The translations under genes were made by a program, and so were the position numbers. From positions 3,365,501-3,429,500 of the forward strand of contig NZ_AP018449.1 in assembly GCF_003966895.1 (NCBI RefSeq): a stretch of 64,000 bases of DNA, in the 5' to 3' direction. Below are positions 9,955-18,763 of the stretch, piece after piece; the first letter of the stretch is position 1, and every line of letters starts with the position of its first letter. The DNA comes from Methylomusa anaerophila. Its GTDB lineage: Bacteria > Bacillota > Negativicutes > Sporomusales > Sporomusaceae. The notes under the pieces were generated by a model. That model made no database searches and was not told where the DNA came from. It saw nothing but the letters and a program-made list of their open reading frames with translations.

Positions 9955-9979
9955 GGATGATTTATTTTGCAAATTAACA
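9955..9979 (-). repeat. Terminal inverted repeat, right end of transposon
   Basis: Read on the minus strand it begins TGTTAATTTGCAAAATAAAT. The 150 bp between the operon terminator and this end contains two further copies of an AATTTRCAAA-type motif, possible transposase binding sites. Confidence 0.8.
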
Positions 9980-9985
9980 ATCAGC
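9980..9985 (+). repeat. Target-site duplication, right copy
   Basis: Second copy of ATCAGC, directly after the right transposon end. See the left copy at 6890-6895. Confidence 0.85.
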
Positions 9986-10888
9986 GCCACAGGAAGCTAT
10001 GTCCTGACGGCCGGCACCACTGACAGCGCAGGCAGAACCTTCAGCTACTCGCAGGGCATCACCATCACCAACAGCGCGCCAAACAAGCCTTCAGGAAGCG
10101 CCTCGGTAACCAGAACAGCCAAGGATGGTAATCTCCTGGTCAACCTCTATGCCTACGCTTCCGACCCGGACGGGGATTCCGTTACCCTGGAATACTCCGG
10201 AAACACCTCCGACAGCTACTATGCTGTGGGCAACCATACAGTCTATGTCCGGGCAAAGGATGCCTGGGGGCTTTATTCCGACTGGACTGCCATCTCCTTC
10301 ACCGTGACCAACTCGGCGCCGACCACACCCGTCATTACCCGAACGCCGGATGGCAACAGTATAGCTCCCGGCGTAGCAATCACTATCACGGCAAGCAGCA
10401 CCGACCCGGACGGCGACGCCATAACCTATGTGTGGGAGGGCAGGCCGGCACAGACCAGTACCGCCTATCCATTGGGCAAGAATGTGGTGCGCGTCAAGGC
10501 GGTGGACTCCACCGGAGCTGAATCACCCTGGGCGGCTATTGTGTTCTTCGTTGCTGACCCCAACCATGGAGGCGGCATGACGTTGACCGGACCGGAATCG
10601 GTCATCCTGGAGCAAGGCATCGCAGGAGCGACCATCACCAGCTATACCTTTACAGTGCCGCCGGTTGACGGGCACAGCGGTCAGGATTACGGCCGCGTCC
10701 GCGGGTACAACGTCCTGACCGGGCAGTGGGACCAACTGGATTACCAGACCACCACCAACGGCATCACCTTTAGCCGTACTCTAGCGGCCGGAATCTACAG
10801 CCAGTTGGAGTTCTACTACTACACGAACCATACGTGCATGTATAACAAGTCAAACATCACCTATTCCGTTACGTTCTATTTCCAGTAA
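9986..10888 (+). pseudogene. SLH/Ig-repeat surface protein, C-terminal part (displaced by transposon)
   Basis: From GCC at 9986 to the TAA at 10886-10888 there are exactly 300 codons in the frame of the upstream fragment. Joined to it, they give a 1,535-residue protein. The join restores the eleventh Ig repeat, since GGTIAIS-ATGSYVLTA has the spacing of GGTIQFKEEGKYTLTA in the other repeats. Two further modules follow, each with a SAPxxP start and a DPDGD calcium-type loop (fibronectin/cadherin-like), and then a C-terminal beta domain. No promoter or good start precedes this part; an internal ATG at 10226 is not supported by a convincing site, so it is probably untranslated. Confidence 0.85.
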
Positions 10889-10929
10889 CTCGGCGGAATT
10901 TACGGAAAACAGAAAAGGAGGAATCACCA

Positions 10930-11658
10930 ATGAGCGCTGAAAACCGGAGGCTTTGTCTGCGCCCCGCTTCGATTGAGGAAGCGGGGCTGTTCTATTCTCA
11001 GGATGCGAAAGATGCTGAGCTTGGCACGGTCGGACATATGCGCGTGGACTTTGGGCATGACGGCAGGGAGTTCTGGTCAACCTGGTGGCCGCACAACGAA
11101 GACGCGCTGAATACACCGGAATTCAAGTCGGAGCTTCAGTCCTTCGTGGATGAGCTCCGCAAAACCGGACCATTGAGAGATCTTTCGGCAATGTCAGAAT
11201 ATTGCTGCGGCCATGGTGACGGCAGGCTGGGTGACGGCTCCAGAGGAAGCTACGGGTTTGTTGCCGAAAGCGAGCATTACCGTTATTGCCTGCGGTGTAC
11301 GCCGATCCAGGGCGATTACAATGCCTATCTATATATCTACGACAAGCGTCAGCAGGATATGAACAAGCTTCAAAAGCTCCTGGATACAGAACAGGATTTA
11401 CCGGAAATGTGTTTTTCCACCCTGTCCAGTGATGGGAGCCTGATCTGCATCAAGCATGGCGAAACCGGCTACTACAAATCGGATTGGGATACCGGCGATC
11501 CGGTAAAGAACCGAGAGCTGGCCGATTACAACAACGAAAAGCTGGGAGTTTCTAAACTGCAGGAGGAAGCCATGGTCATCAAATCCATGACCGGATGGAC
11601 TTCTCAGGAGTCTGCATCCCAGGAATCCGGCATGGAGCAGACAATGGGAGGAATGTGA
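10930..11658 (+). CDS. Conserved ICE accessory protein with GM-type tail
   Basis: AAAAGGAGG precedes ATG 10930. The 242-residue protein is soluble; the block VGHMRVDFGHDGREFWSTWW near residue 35 recalls domains in large polyvalent ICE and phage proteins. No catalytic signature was recognised. The last 20 residues are Gln/Ser/Glu-rich and end GMEQTMGGM, matching the recurrent tail of this element. It is first in a trio (10930, 11675, 12297) of soluble genes between the surface protein and the pilus operon. Confidence 0.65.
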   Translation: MSAENRRLCLRPASIEEAGLFYSQDAKDAELGTVGHMRVDFGHDGREFWSTWWPHNEDALNTPEFKSELQSFVDELRKTGPLRDLSAMSEYCCGHGDGRLGDGSRGSYGFVAESEHYRYCLRCTPIQGDYNAYLYIYDKRQQDMNKLQKLLDTEQDLPEMCFSTLSSDGSLICIKHGETGYYKSDWDTGDPVKNRELADYNNEKLGVSKLQEEAMVIKSMTGWTSQESASQESGMEQTMGGM

Positions 11659-11674
11659 CGCAAGGAGGTGCTAT

Positions 11675-12241
11675 ATGAACGGAATCCAAATCAAAAACAA
11701 CCGCATTCTCTACTATGGCAATACGGCGGGCTATCTTGACACCAAACGGGCAACGGCCATAGTGGACCCGATGTTTGAAAACGATGAGCTGAAATCTTAT
11801 CTTTCAAACACCAAAGGGCTTAACATTGAGTGGAGGCCCGGTACCTTTGACCGTCTGGCGACGGGTAAGCTCGACCCGGAGGGCAACCTGCAGGTGCTGA
11901 AGAAATGCAGGGTGCATCAGCTGAAGCCGGATGCCGATATTATGATGAAATTCATCGGATACGACGAACTCACGGAGCGCTTCGGGGAGCCTGACCCTTC
12001 CAATTACCAAGTGGTATACGACGGCGAAGTGGAAACCAACGATCTGGAGGAACTCTATGCTAAATTCAACCTGGACCACCCGCCCAGCTACGAAGGGCAC
12101 AGCCTCTCTATGTCGGACGTCGTGGAGCTGTATGATGAATCGGGCAACTCCTTCCACTATGTCGACCGCTTCGGCTTCCGGGAGATACCGTTTCAGGAAT
12201 CGGGACAAGAGTTGGAGCAAGGCCCGCAGATGAGTATGTAA
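11675..12241 (+). CDS. YodL-domain ICE protein with QMSM tail
   Basis: AAGGAGG precedes ATG 11675. The 188-residue protein contains, near residues 130-170, PPSYEGHSLSMSDVV and YVDRFGFREI, the signature of the YodL domain found in soluble proteins of Bacillota mobile elements; the domain's function is not established. The N-terminal part is a separate conserved region. The end, ELEQGPQMSM, fits the recurrent tail. It is likely co-transcribed with its neighbours; a small hairpin GCAGCC-GGAA-GGCTGC follows at 12254-12269. Confidence 0.72.
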   Translation: MNGIQIKNNRILYYGNTAGYLDTKRATAIVDPMFENDELKSYLSNTKGLNIEWRPGTFDRLATGKLDPEGNLQVLKKCRVHQLKPDADIMMKFIGYDELTERFGEPDPSNYQVVYDGEVETNDLEELYAKFNLDHPPSYEGHSLSMSDVVELYDESGNSFHYVDRFGFREIPFQESGQELEQGPQMSM

Positions 12242-12296
12242 CCCAAGTCACTCGCAGCCGGAAGGCTGCTTTATTAATGAAAAGGAGGAATCGACC

Positions 12297-12713
12297 ATGA
12301 GTAAAACCCAGGCAGCACCCAAGGCTCCCCAGCAGGATGCACAGACCGCCGCGGAACAGCCCCTGCCCATGAAGGTAGATGTGAAAATCAGCTCCATCCG
12401 GCCGGAGGGCAATATCCGTGCTATCGCATCCGTCAATCTGAATGACTGCTTTGCCATCCGCAACGTGAAGGTGATGGACAGCACTAAGGGGCTGTTTGTA
12501 GCCATGCCCAGCTACAAGGCCGGAAGCGGTGAATACAAGGACATCTGCTTCCCGGTAACCAAGGAATTCCGGGAGCAGCTGAACAACGTCGTCATTGACG
12601 CTTACCATCAGGCTCTGACGCAGAGCCAGGGACAGAACCAGCAGAAGGCGGAAGTATCCCCTTTTGAACAAACGCCGGAGCAGCGCTCCGGCATGCAGAT
12701 GACGGGACTATAG
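12297..12713 (+). CDS. SpoVG-family protein
   Basis: AAAAGGAGG precedes ATG 12297. Residues about 25-100 match SpoVG closely (VDVKISSIRPEGNIRAIASV, DCFAIRNVKV, GLFVAMPSYK, KDICFPVTKEFREQ). SpoVG proteins of Bacillota are small nucleic-acid-binding regulators of sporulation, capsule and virulence genes. This copy has an N-terminal Ala/Gln extension and a C-terminal extension ending RSGMQMTGL, the recurrent tail. SpoVG copies are known on many Clostridia ICEs; a role in modulating the recipient's gene expression is possible but inferred. Confidence 0.88.
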   Translation: MSKTQAAPKAPQQDAQTAAEQPLPMKVDVKISSIRPEGNIRAIASVNLNDCFAIRNVKVMDSTKGLFVAMPSYKAGSGEYKDICFPVTKEFREQLNNVVIDAYHQALTQSQGQNQQKAEVSPFEQTPEQRSGMQMTGL

Positions 12714-12769
12714 GTCCCGCCATCCTTGTCACACAACAACTACAACAAAAATATCGGAGGTAAATTAAT

Positions 12770-13033
12770 ATGAAGAAATTCCTGAACAAGATCAAGAGAA
12801 ACCTGTCCAACATGGCGGTCAATATCCGTGACCATCTGACTTTGAAGTATCTCACGGCAAAGACCCTGCTCTGCTCCCAGCGCGGGGAGGGATTTGTGGA
12901 TACCGCCATAAAAATCCTAATGGCCGTTGTAATCGGCGCGCTTGTCCTCGCCGGGCTCTATGCCCTGTTCGGAGAAACGGTGCTTCCGACCCTGAAGCAG
13001 CGGATCACGGACATGTTCAATTATGGGAAGTAA
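12770..13033 (+). CDS. Tad/Flp-type major pilin candidate (DUF6133-like)
   Basis: The 87-residue protein has a basic N-terminus, then SQRGEGFVDTAIKIL, then a single hydrophobic helix (about residues 45-68) and a short C-terminus. A glycine/glutamate cleavage motif directly in front of a hydrophobic helix is what prepilin peptidases process in Flp and class III pilins. It lies immediately before, and overlaps, the prepilin peptidase gene. The same SQRGEG motif recurs in the pseudopilin at 18757. It probably forms the filament subunit; the long 40-residue leader is unusual for Flp pilins. Confidence 0.75.
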   Translation: MKKFLNKIKRNLSNMAVNIRDHLTLKYLTAKTLLCSQRGEGFVDTAIKILMAVVIGALVLAGLYALFGETVLPTLKQRITDMFNYGK

Positions 13034-13448
13034 CCTGCCGCTGCTGTTGCAGGGCGGACTTTTTACCGCTCTACTGTTCGCGGCTTCCGTGTGCGACGCT
13101 AGAAAGCAGCTCATACCGGATTGTATTTGTATTGGGATTGCCTTAACCGGGTTACTGACCTTTACGCCGGAAAAGCTGCTGGGACTCGTAACCGCCGTCA
13201 TTTTTTTCGGCATTGCCCTCTGGCTTGGCGGTTTGGACGGCGGGGACATCAAGTACACCGCCGCGGTAGGGCTGGTGCTGGGCCTTCACAAAAGCATGGC
13301 GGGGATCATCCTTGGTTTTACCGCCATGCTGATATTTCATGCCATATATACCTTGATCCAAAAGGCGCACAGAGGGGATATACGAAAATCATATCCCCTC
13401 GCGCCTTTTTTCTCTCTCGGCTGCCTGGCAGCCTATTTCTTTTTTTAG
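13023..13448 (+). CDS. A24-family prepilin peptidase (TadV/CpaA-like)
   Basis: The 141-residue integral membrane protein has about four to five hydrophobic helices. It carries both catalytic aspartates of the A24 family: one in the N-terminal CDARKQLIPD segment (about residue 25) and one in GGLDGGDIKYTAA (about residue 78, the GxGD-type motif). It lacks the N-terminal methylase domain of PilD, as Tad peptidases do. It would cleave the pilin at 12770 and the pseudopilins at 18757 and 19149. The start overlaps the pilin gene by 11 bases. Confidence 0.88.
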   Translation: MGSNLPLLLQGGLFTALLFAASVCDARKQLIPDCICIGIALTGLLTFTPEKLLGLVTAVIFFGIALWLGGLDGGDIKYTAAVGLVLGLHKSMAGIILGFTAMLIFHAIYTLIQKAHRGDIRKSYPLAPFFSLGCLAAYFFF

Positions 13449-13460
13449 GAGGAACATTCT

Positions 13461-14357
13461 ATGAGCTTTTTGAAAAACCGCACGGTGCTGGGGGCTATCT
13501 GCATCGTGCTTTCCCTGATTATCTGTTTTGCGCTGACGCCTCTCTTTAACCAGAGTGTATCGCAGAAAACCACCGTAGTCCGGGTGGTCAAGGACATCCA
13601 AAACGGCGAACAAATCTCCAAGGATATGGTGCAGGCTGTGGAGGTAGGCGGCTACAACCTGCCCGAAAACGTCATGACGAAAGCCGATTCGGTGATCGGA
13701 AAGTATACCAAGGCAGATTTGTCGCCCGGCGATTACATCCTCGCCGCCAAACTGTCGGACAGCCCGGCTTCGGAAAACGCCTACCTGTATGATCTGAACG
13801 GAAGCAAACAGGCCATTTCCGTCACCATCAAGAGCTTCGCGGAGGGCTTATCCGGCAAGCTGGCCTCCGGAGATATTGTCAGCGTCATTGCCCCGGACTA
13901 CAAAAAGCAGGGCTCCACGGTCATCCCCACCGAGCTGACCTATGTGGAGGTCGTCGGAGTGACCGCCAGTTCCGGCTATGACACCGATCAGGCCGATACA
14001 CAAACGGATAAATCCACAAGTTCGAATAATGAAAAGCAGCTTCCCGCCACCGTAACCCTTCTTGTATCGCCGGAGCAGGCGAAAATCCTGGCGGAGCTGG
14101 ACTCTGAGGGAAAGCTCCACCTGTCTCTGATATACCGAGGCACCAAGGATGGCGCCCAGAAATTCCTTGCCATTCAGGATAAACTGCTGGAAGCACTGTA
14201 TCCGAAACCCTCGCAGAGCCAAAGCGGTACCTCCACAACAGGCAATGCCACATCGACAAGCAGCGCTGCGGGCGGCACATCAACCAGCAGCTCAGCCAAA
14301 GCCGCCGCAGCCAATACCGCTGCAGAATCGCAAAGCACGGAAAGCGGGGGACGCTGA
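13461..14357 (+). CDS. cpaB: Pilus assembly protein CpaB/RcpC-like
   Basis: AGGAGG precedes ATG 13461. The 298-residue protein has one N-terminal membrane helix (about 8-27), then a SAF-type domain (VKDIQNGEQISKDMV ... GDYILAAKL) typical of CpaB/RcpC, and a second conserved beta domain. It ends in a Ser/Thr/Ala-rich low-complexity tail. In Tad systems CpaB/RcpC sits at the envelope and helps filament assembly. Its stop overlaps the start of the next gene (TGATG). Confidence 0.82.
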   Translation: MSFLKNRTVLGAICIVLSLIICFALTPLFNQSVSQKTTVVRVVKDIQNGEQISKDMVQAVEVGGYNLPENVMTKADSVIGKYTKADLSPGDYILAAKLSDSPASENAYLYDLNGSKQAISVTIKSFAEGLSGKLASGDIVSVIAPDYKKQGSTVIPTELTYVEVVGVTASSGYDTDQADTQTDKSTSSNNEKQLPATVTLLVSPEQAKILAELDSEGKLHLSLIYRGTKDGAQKFLAIQDKLLEALYPKPSQSQSGTSTTGNATSTSSAAGGTSTSSSAKAAAANTAAESQSTESGGR

Positions 14358-15169
14358 TGATGAATTTCATGAAAGGGAGTCTTTTCTCCCGAAACCAGCT
14401 GAAGCCGCCCCAGGAGGATTTGGAACCGGATGTTCAGGTTCTGGCCGTGTGGGGCAGTCCCGGCAGCGGCAAGACCACCGTCAGTGTGCGCCTTGCCAAG
14501 TATCTGGCCGATCATAAGCGCAACGTTGCGTTGCTTCTTTGCGATATGACGGCTCCGATGCTGCCATGTATTTGTCCGCCTGCCGACCTGGAATGCGAAC
14601 GATCCCTGGGCAGTATTCTGGCGGCGACCCACATCACCGATACCCTCATCCGCCAGAACTGCATCACCCTCAAGAAGATGGGCTATCTGACCATCATCGG
14701 TATGATGAAGGGCGAGAATATGTATACATATCCGCCCTATACTCCGGAACTGGCGGTTGAACTCATTGACCACCTGCGGGATGTTGCCCCGTATGTCATC
14801 ATCGACTGCGGCAGCTACATTGCCTATGATGTCCTCTCGGCGGTTGCGCTTCTGGAGGCAGATTCCGTCCTCCGGCTGGTGAACTGCGACCTTAAATCGG
14901 TCAGTTATCTGTCCAGCCAGCTCCCGTTGTTACAGGAACAGAAATGGGACGCGGATAAGCAATACAAGGCGGCATCCAACGTGAAAACCAATCAGGCCGG
15001 GGAGCACATCGAGCAGGTGCTGGGCAACATGGCGTTTAAAATCCCGTATTCCTATGAGCTGGAGAATCTGGCGCTGGCGGGAAACCTGCTTGGGGAGCTG
15101 GCGCTCAAGGACAGCCGTGGCTTCCGCTCGGAGATCGCCAAAATCGCAAAGGAGGTGTACGGCGCATGA
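14357..15169 (+). CDS. TadZ/CpaE-like ParA-fold ATPase
   Basis: The 270-residue protein has a P-loop GSPGSGKTT near residues 36-44 and a ParA/MinD-like fold with DCGSYIAYDVL in the Walker B region. Unlike CpaE from Caulobacter it has no N-terminal receiver-like domain. Its position between cpaB and the TadA ATPase gene is that of tadZ/cpaE, whose product places the secretion machine at a cell site. It overlaps both neighbours by one to four bases. Confidence 0.8.
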   Translation: MMNFMKGSLFSRNQLKPPQEDLEPDVQVLAVWGSPGSGKTTVSVRLAKYLADHKRNVALLLCDMTAPMLPCICPPADLECERSLGSILAATHITDTLIRQNCITLKKMGYLTIIGMMKGENMYTYPPYTPELAVELIDHLRDVAPYVIIDCGSYIAYDVLSAVALLEADSVLRLVNCDLKSVSYLSSQLPLLQEQKWDADKQYKAASNVKTNQAGEHIEQVLGNMAFKIPYSYELENLALAGNLLGELALKDSRGFRSEIAKIAKEVYGA

Positions 15170-16566
15170 AAAAAGAATCAGGACAGCCGGATATCTTATC
15201 TGCTCCAAACATGACGGGCAATCAGAACCTGTTCTTCTCCTCCGGGGAAACGGTCCGGGAGTTCCGCTCGGTGCTGCAGGATGTGCAGGAGTATATCTCC
15301 AGCAAATACGCGACGCTGATCACGGACGGAGGAACCGAGGAAGTAAAGGCGCAGGTCAAACGCTATATCACAAAGTATGTGCAGGATTACCGCCTAACTG
15401 TGGCCGGTATGACGCAGACGCAGCTGGTGGATGCCTTATACACGGAGATGGCGGAATTCTCGTTTTTAACCAAGTATATCTTCGGCACGGGTATTGAAGA
15501 AATTGACGTTAACGCCTGGAACGATGTAGAGGTGCAGTACAGCAATGGTCACACCAGAAAGCTGGACGAACGGTTTGACAGCCCCGCTCACGCAATCAAT
15601 GTGGTTCGCCGTATGCTCCATGTGTCCGGTATGGTACTGGACAACGCAAGCCCCGCCATCCTGGGGCATCTAAGCAAGAACATCCGTATTGCGGCGTTAA
15701 AAACTCCACTGGTGGATGAGGACGTAGGCGTTGCCGCCAGTATCCGTATCGTAAACCCGCAGTCCATGCAAAAGGCTGACTTTATCCGGGGCGGCACCGC
15801 CACAGAACCCATGCTGGACTTTTTGGCGGAATGCCTGCGTTATGGGATATCCGTCTGCGTGGCTGGCGCAACCAGCTCCGGCAAGACCACGCTGGCCGGA
15901 TGGCTCCTGACTACCATCCCCGATAACAAAAGAATATTTACCATTGAGAACGGCTCCCGTGAGCTGGCGCTGATCCGGCAGATGGACGGCAAGATCACAA
16001 ACAGCGTCATCCATACTTTGACCCGGTTCAGTGAAAATGAAAAACAGAATATCGATCAGGACATCCTACTGGACATGGCTCTGCGCTTTAATCCTGAGAT
16101 CATTTGTGTGGGTGAGATGCGCGGACCGGAAGCCTACGCCGCCCAGGAGTCAGCCAGAACCGGTCACACGGTGCTGACCACCATCCACTCCAACAGTTGT
16201 GAAGCCACCTGGCGTCGCATGGTCACCCTATGCAAGCGCAAGTATGATATGGCGGATAACACACTGATGGATCTGGTTACCGAGGCGTTCCCCATTGTGG
16301 TATTCGCCAAGCAGCTCGAAAACAAACAGCGTCGTCTCATGGAGGTTATGGAGTGTGAAATCCTTCCAGACGGTACAAGGAATTACCGCAGCCTCTTCCA
16401 GTTCCAGATCACCGAGAACCGCGTGGAAAACGGGAAGTTCATCATCAACGGGAACCACCGGGCGGTACAGGGGATTTCACCCAGCCTGCAGAAGCGCTTT
16501 CTGGAAAACGGGATGCCTCAGGACACCTTAAACCGCGTTCTTTCGACAGGAGGTGCAGTAGCTTGA
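15166..16566 (+). CDS. tadA: TadA/CpaF-type secretion ATPase
   Basis: The 466-residue protein belongs to the type II/IV secretion ATPases: N-terminal all-alpha region, then Walker A GATSSGKTTL (about residues 234-243), acidic box around FTIENGSREL, Walker B IICVGEMRGPEA, and the His box TGHTVLTTIHS. This is the CpaF/TadA (GspE-like) arrangement, a hexameric cytoplasmic motor for pilus extension and retraction. It could also be called VirB11-like, but neighbouring TadB, TadC and prepilin peptidase genes fix it as Tad. It overlaps the preceding and following genes by four bases. Confidence 0.92.
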   Translation: MKKESGQPDILSAPNMTGNQNLFFSSGETVREFRSVLQDVQEYISSKYATLITDGGTEEVKAQVKRYITKYVQDYRLTVAGMTQTQLVDALYTEMAEFSFLTKYIFGTGIEEIDVNAWNDVEVQYSNGHTRKLDERFDSPAHAINVVRRMLHVSGMVLDNASPAILGHLSKNIRIAALKTPLVDEDVGVAASIRIVNPQSMQKADFIRGGTATEPMLDFLAECLRYGISVCVAGATSSGKTTLAGWLLTTIPDNKRIFTIENGSRELALIRQMDGKITNSVIHTLTRFSENEKQNIDQDILLDMALRFNPEIICVGEMRGPEAYAAQESARTGHTVLTTIHSNSCEATWRRMVTLCKRKYDMADNTLMDLVTEAFPIVVFAKQLENKQRRLMEVMECEILPDGTRNYRSLFQFQITENRVENGKFIINGNHRAVQGISPSLQKRFLENGMPQDTLNRVLSTGGAVA

Positions 16567-17492
16567 CCGCAATCCTTTTAATTGCCTGCGTCGGTATGAT
16601 TGCCGGCGCTTTTCTGTTGCTCGGAATCTCACCCCTTGCGTTTACCGACGGCCTCTTCGGGTTTCTGACCCGGAAAAACAAGAGTATCCGTTCAGAGATC
16701 AACGAGGCCGCCCGGCGCAAAAAAATGTCCTTTTTCCGGCGAGAGATCACGGAGGTGCAGGAAATCCTCAAGATCACCGGACGGAGCAGCCGCTTTTCCC
16801 TTATCTGCGCGGCATCCCTGCTGTGCTTTGCCGGCGGCGCCAGCCTTGCCATCCTCATGGGGAATGTTTTTCTGGTGCCGGTGCTGGCAGTCGGTATGAT
16901 GTTTCTTCCGTTCTGGTACGTCCGATTGACATCAAGCCACTACAAAAAGAACATCGCCGCCGAGCTGGAAACGGCTTTATCCATCATCACCACGGCATAT
17001 CTGCGGAACGAGGATATCGTGACGGCGGTGGAGGAAAGTCTCCCCTACCTAAACCCACCGGTCCGGAGTGTTTTTGCCGGATTTCTGGCGCAGGTAAAGC
17101 TCATCAGTCCGGACATTGACGATGCTCTCCATGCGATGAAGCCGAAAATTGAAAACGAGGTTTTCCGGGAGTGGTGTGACGCCATCGCCGCCTGCCAGTA
17201 CGACCGAAGCCTGAAAACCACCCTGACCCCCATTGTCAGCAAGCTGTCCGACATGCGCATTGTTAACGCGGAGCTGGAATACCTGGTATTCGAACCCCGG
17301 AAGGAATTCATTATCATGGCGATGCTGGTGGTTGGGAATGTACCCATCATGTATTTACTCAACAAGGACTGGTACCACACCTTGATGTATACGGTGGTGG
17401 GACAGATCATTCTGGCAGTGTGTGCTGCTGCCATCTTTATTTCCACGGCATTTGTGATCCGACTGACCAAGCCCATTGAATACAGGAGGTGA
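16563..17492 (+). CDS. tadB: TadB-like inner-membrane pilus protein (T2SF domain)
   Basis: The 309-residue protein has an N-terminal membrane helix, a pair of helices around residues 80-115, a cytoplasmic helical T2SF domain (ELETALSIITTAYLRNEDIV onward) and two C-terminal helices. This is the GspF/TadB topology. The start lies inside the end of tadA (TTGA overlap). With TadC it forms the inner-membrane platform driven by TadA. Confidence 0.8.
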   Translation: MTAILLIACVGMIAGAFLLLGISPLAFTDGLFGFLTRKNKSIRSEINEAARRKKMSFFRREITEVQEILKITGRSSRFSLICAASLLCFAGGASLAILMGNVFLVPVLAVGMMFLPFWYVRLTSSHYKKNIAAELETALSIITTAYLRNEDIVTAVEESLPYLNPPVRSVFAGFLAQVKLISPDIDDALHAMKPKIENEVFREWCDAIAACQYDRSLKTTLTPIVSKLSDMRIVNAELEYLVFEPRKEFIIMAMLVVGNVPIMYLLNKDWYHTLMYTVVGQIILAVCAAAIFISTAFVIRLTKPIEYRR

Positions 17493-17497
17493 CGCAG

Positions 17498-18370
17498 ATG
17501 ATAAAGCAATTATTTTTAGCAGGAATCCTGCTTGCCGCGGGGCTGTTTTTTGTCCTCTCGGATATTCTGAAGCTGCCCACCATGAAAGCGGCCAAGGCTA
17601 TGCTGGAGGCAGGAAAAGGTAACAAAAAAGCCGCAAAAACCATAGAAGCCTGGATCATGTCCGGCGCGGTCCGGCTGTCAAAGCATATCCGCATGGATGA
17701 GTACAAGCACAGCCGGATGGCAAATATCCTCAAGGCTGCAGGCTACTCCATGACCCCGGAGGTCTACGCAGCCTACGCCATCACCAAGGCCGGAGCCATC
17801 CTGCTGGGCGCTATTCCATGTCTGCTCCTGCTTCCTTTGGTCACGCCGGTCCTGATCATCCTCGCTGTTCTGACCTACTTTAAGGAAATCCGCAAGGCTG
17901 ATGAACGACTGAAGGCAAAACGCGATCAGATCGAGGGCGAGCTGCCCCGGTTTGTGGCGACGGTCGAGCAGACCTTAAAATCCAGCCGAGATGTACTTGC
18001 AATGCTGGAGAATTACAAGAAAAACGCCGGTCCTTCCTTCGTGCGGGAGCTGGATGTGCTGACAGCCGACATGCGCTCCTCATCCTACGAGGCCGCCCTG
18101 ACCCGGTTTGAAGCAAGGCTCAACTCGCCCATGCTGTCCGATGTAGTAAGAGGACTCATCGGCGTCCTACGGGGCGATGACAGCGCCGTGTATTTTCAGA
18201 TGCTGGCTCATGACTTCAAGGCACTGGAGCTCCAGCGGCTCAAGGGACAGGCGCAGAAAATCCCGCCGAAAATCCGCGTGTTTTCCTTCGTGATGCTGAT
18301 GTGTTTTTTGCTGACATATATGGCGATCATCGCGGTTCAGATCTTAACGTCCCTTGGCAACATGTTTTAA
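17498..18370 (+). CDS. tadC: TadC-like inner-membrane pilus protein (T2SF domain)
   Basis: ATG 17498 is preferred because AGGAGGT ends at 17490; an in-frame GTG at 17489 overlaps it. The 290-residue protein has an N-terminal helix, a hydrophobic pair near residues 95-130, a helical T2SF domain (GELPRFVATVEQTLKSSRDV) and a C-terminal helix. It is the expected second platform protein of a Tad system and directly follows tadB. Confidence 0.8.
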   Translation: MIKQLFLAGILLAAGLFFVLSDILKLPTMKAAKAMLEAGKGNKKAAKTIEAWIMSGAVRLSKHIRMDEYKHSRMANILKAAGYSMTPEVYAAYAITKAGAILLGAIPCLLLLPLVTPVLIILAVLTYFKEIRKADERLKAKRDQIEGELPRFVATVEQTLKSSRDVLAMLENYKKNAGPSFVRELDVLTADMRSSSYEAALTRFEARLNSPMLSDVVRGLIGVLRGDDSAVYFQMLAHDFKALELQRLKGQAQKIPPKIRVFSFVMLMCFLLTYMAIIAVQILTSLGNMF

Positions 18371-18385
18371 AAAGGAGGAACCCAT

Positions 18386-18763
18386 ATGGATATGGAAAGA
18401 AAAAAACTTGAAAAGAAGCTGCAGGAACGGATTGAGGCAAACTACCGCACCTACCTCCAGCAGCTCCAGGACCGACCCGCTTCCGACCTCATTGAGCAGG
18501 CCGCGGAGATCGCCGCGGTAAAGCTCGTCTATGATGAGCTTATGGGTGGCTGTAATCCGGATTATGCGGATTACCTGCTCCGGTTTGATAACCCGCTCCA
18601 GTTAGTGAGCGACCAGTGGCTGGCGGAGCAGAATGTGTCCCATGCCGACGAAATGGACCATGTGCTCTGGAACATCGCCGACAAAGGGCTGGGAGAGGGG
18701 GACTATGCCATGCTGGAGGATGGGCAGACCCCGGAACAGAACGAGGGGGTACGCTTATGCTGA
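18386..18763 (+). CDS. DUF3848-like ICE protein
   Basis: AAAAGGAGG precedes ATG 18386. The 125-residue product is helical and soluble, with IEQAAEIAAVKLVYDEL in its middle, a pattern I associate from memory with DUF3848. No catalytic motif or membrane segment is visible. It sits inside the Tad operon between the TadC platform protein and a pseudopilin, overlapping the latter by seven bases, so it is co-expressed with the pilus although it is not a recognised Tad part. Confidence 0.6.
   Translation: MDMERKKLEKKLQERIEANYRTYLQQLQDRPASDLIEQAAEIAAVKLVYDELMGGCNPDYADYLLRFDNPLQLVSDQWLAEQNVSHADEMDHVLWNIADKGLGEGDYAMLEDGQTPEQNEGVRLC

Larger units (their letters stand above)
6896..9979 (+). mobile_element. 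Three-gene DDE transposon (zinc-ribbon, rve transposase, AAA ATPase) inserted in the surface gene
   Basis: The 3,084-bp element has terminal inverted repeats starting TGTTAGCTTGCAAAAAATC (left) and TGTTAATTTGCAAAATAAATC (right, reverse complement), both reaching a common ATCC. It is flanked by a 6-bp direct repeat, ATCAGC. It carries three plus-strand genes, an internal promoter and a terminator. The TGT...ACA ends, the further TTTGCAAA/TTTACAAA-type copies near the right end (about 9859-9872 and 9906-9925) and the transposase plus AAA ATPase pair recall Tn7/Tn5053/Mu-like transposons, where the transposase binds several end repeats. The exact IS family was not assigned. Confidence 0.88.

Noticed and set aside
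14174-14773. 199-codon minus-strand frame across cpaB and tadZ
   Set aside because: Antisense of two genes with clear motifs; no start with a binding site.
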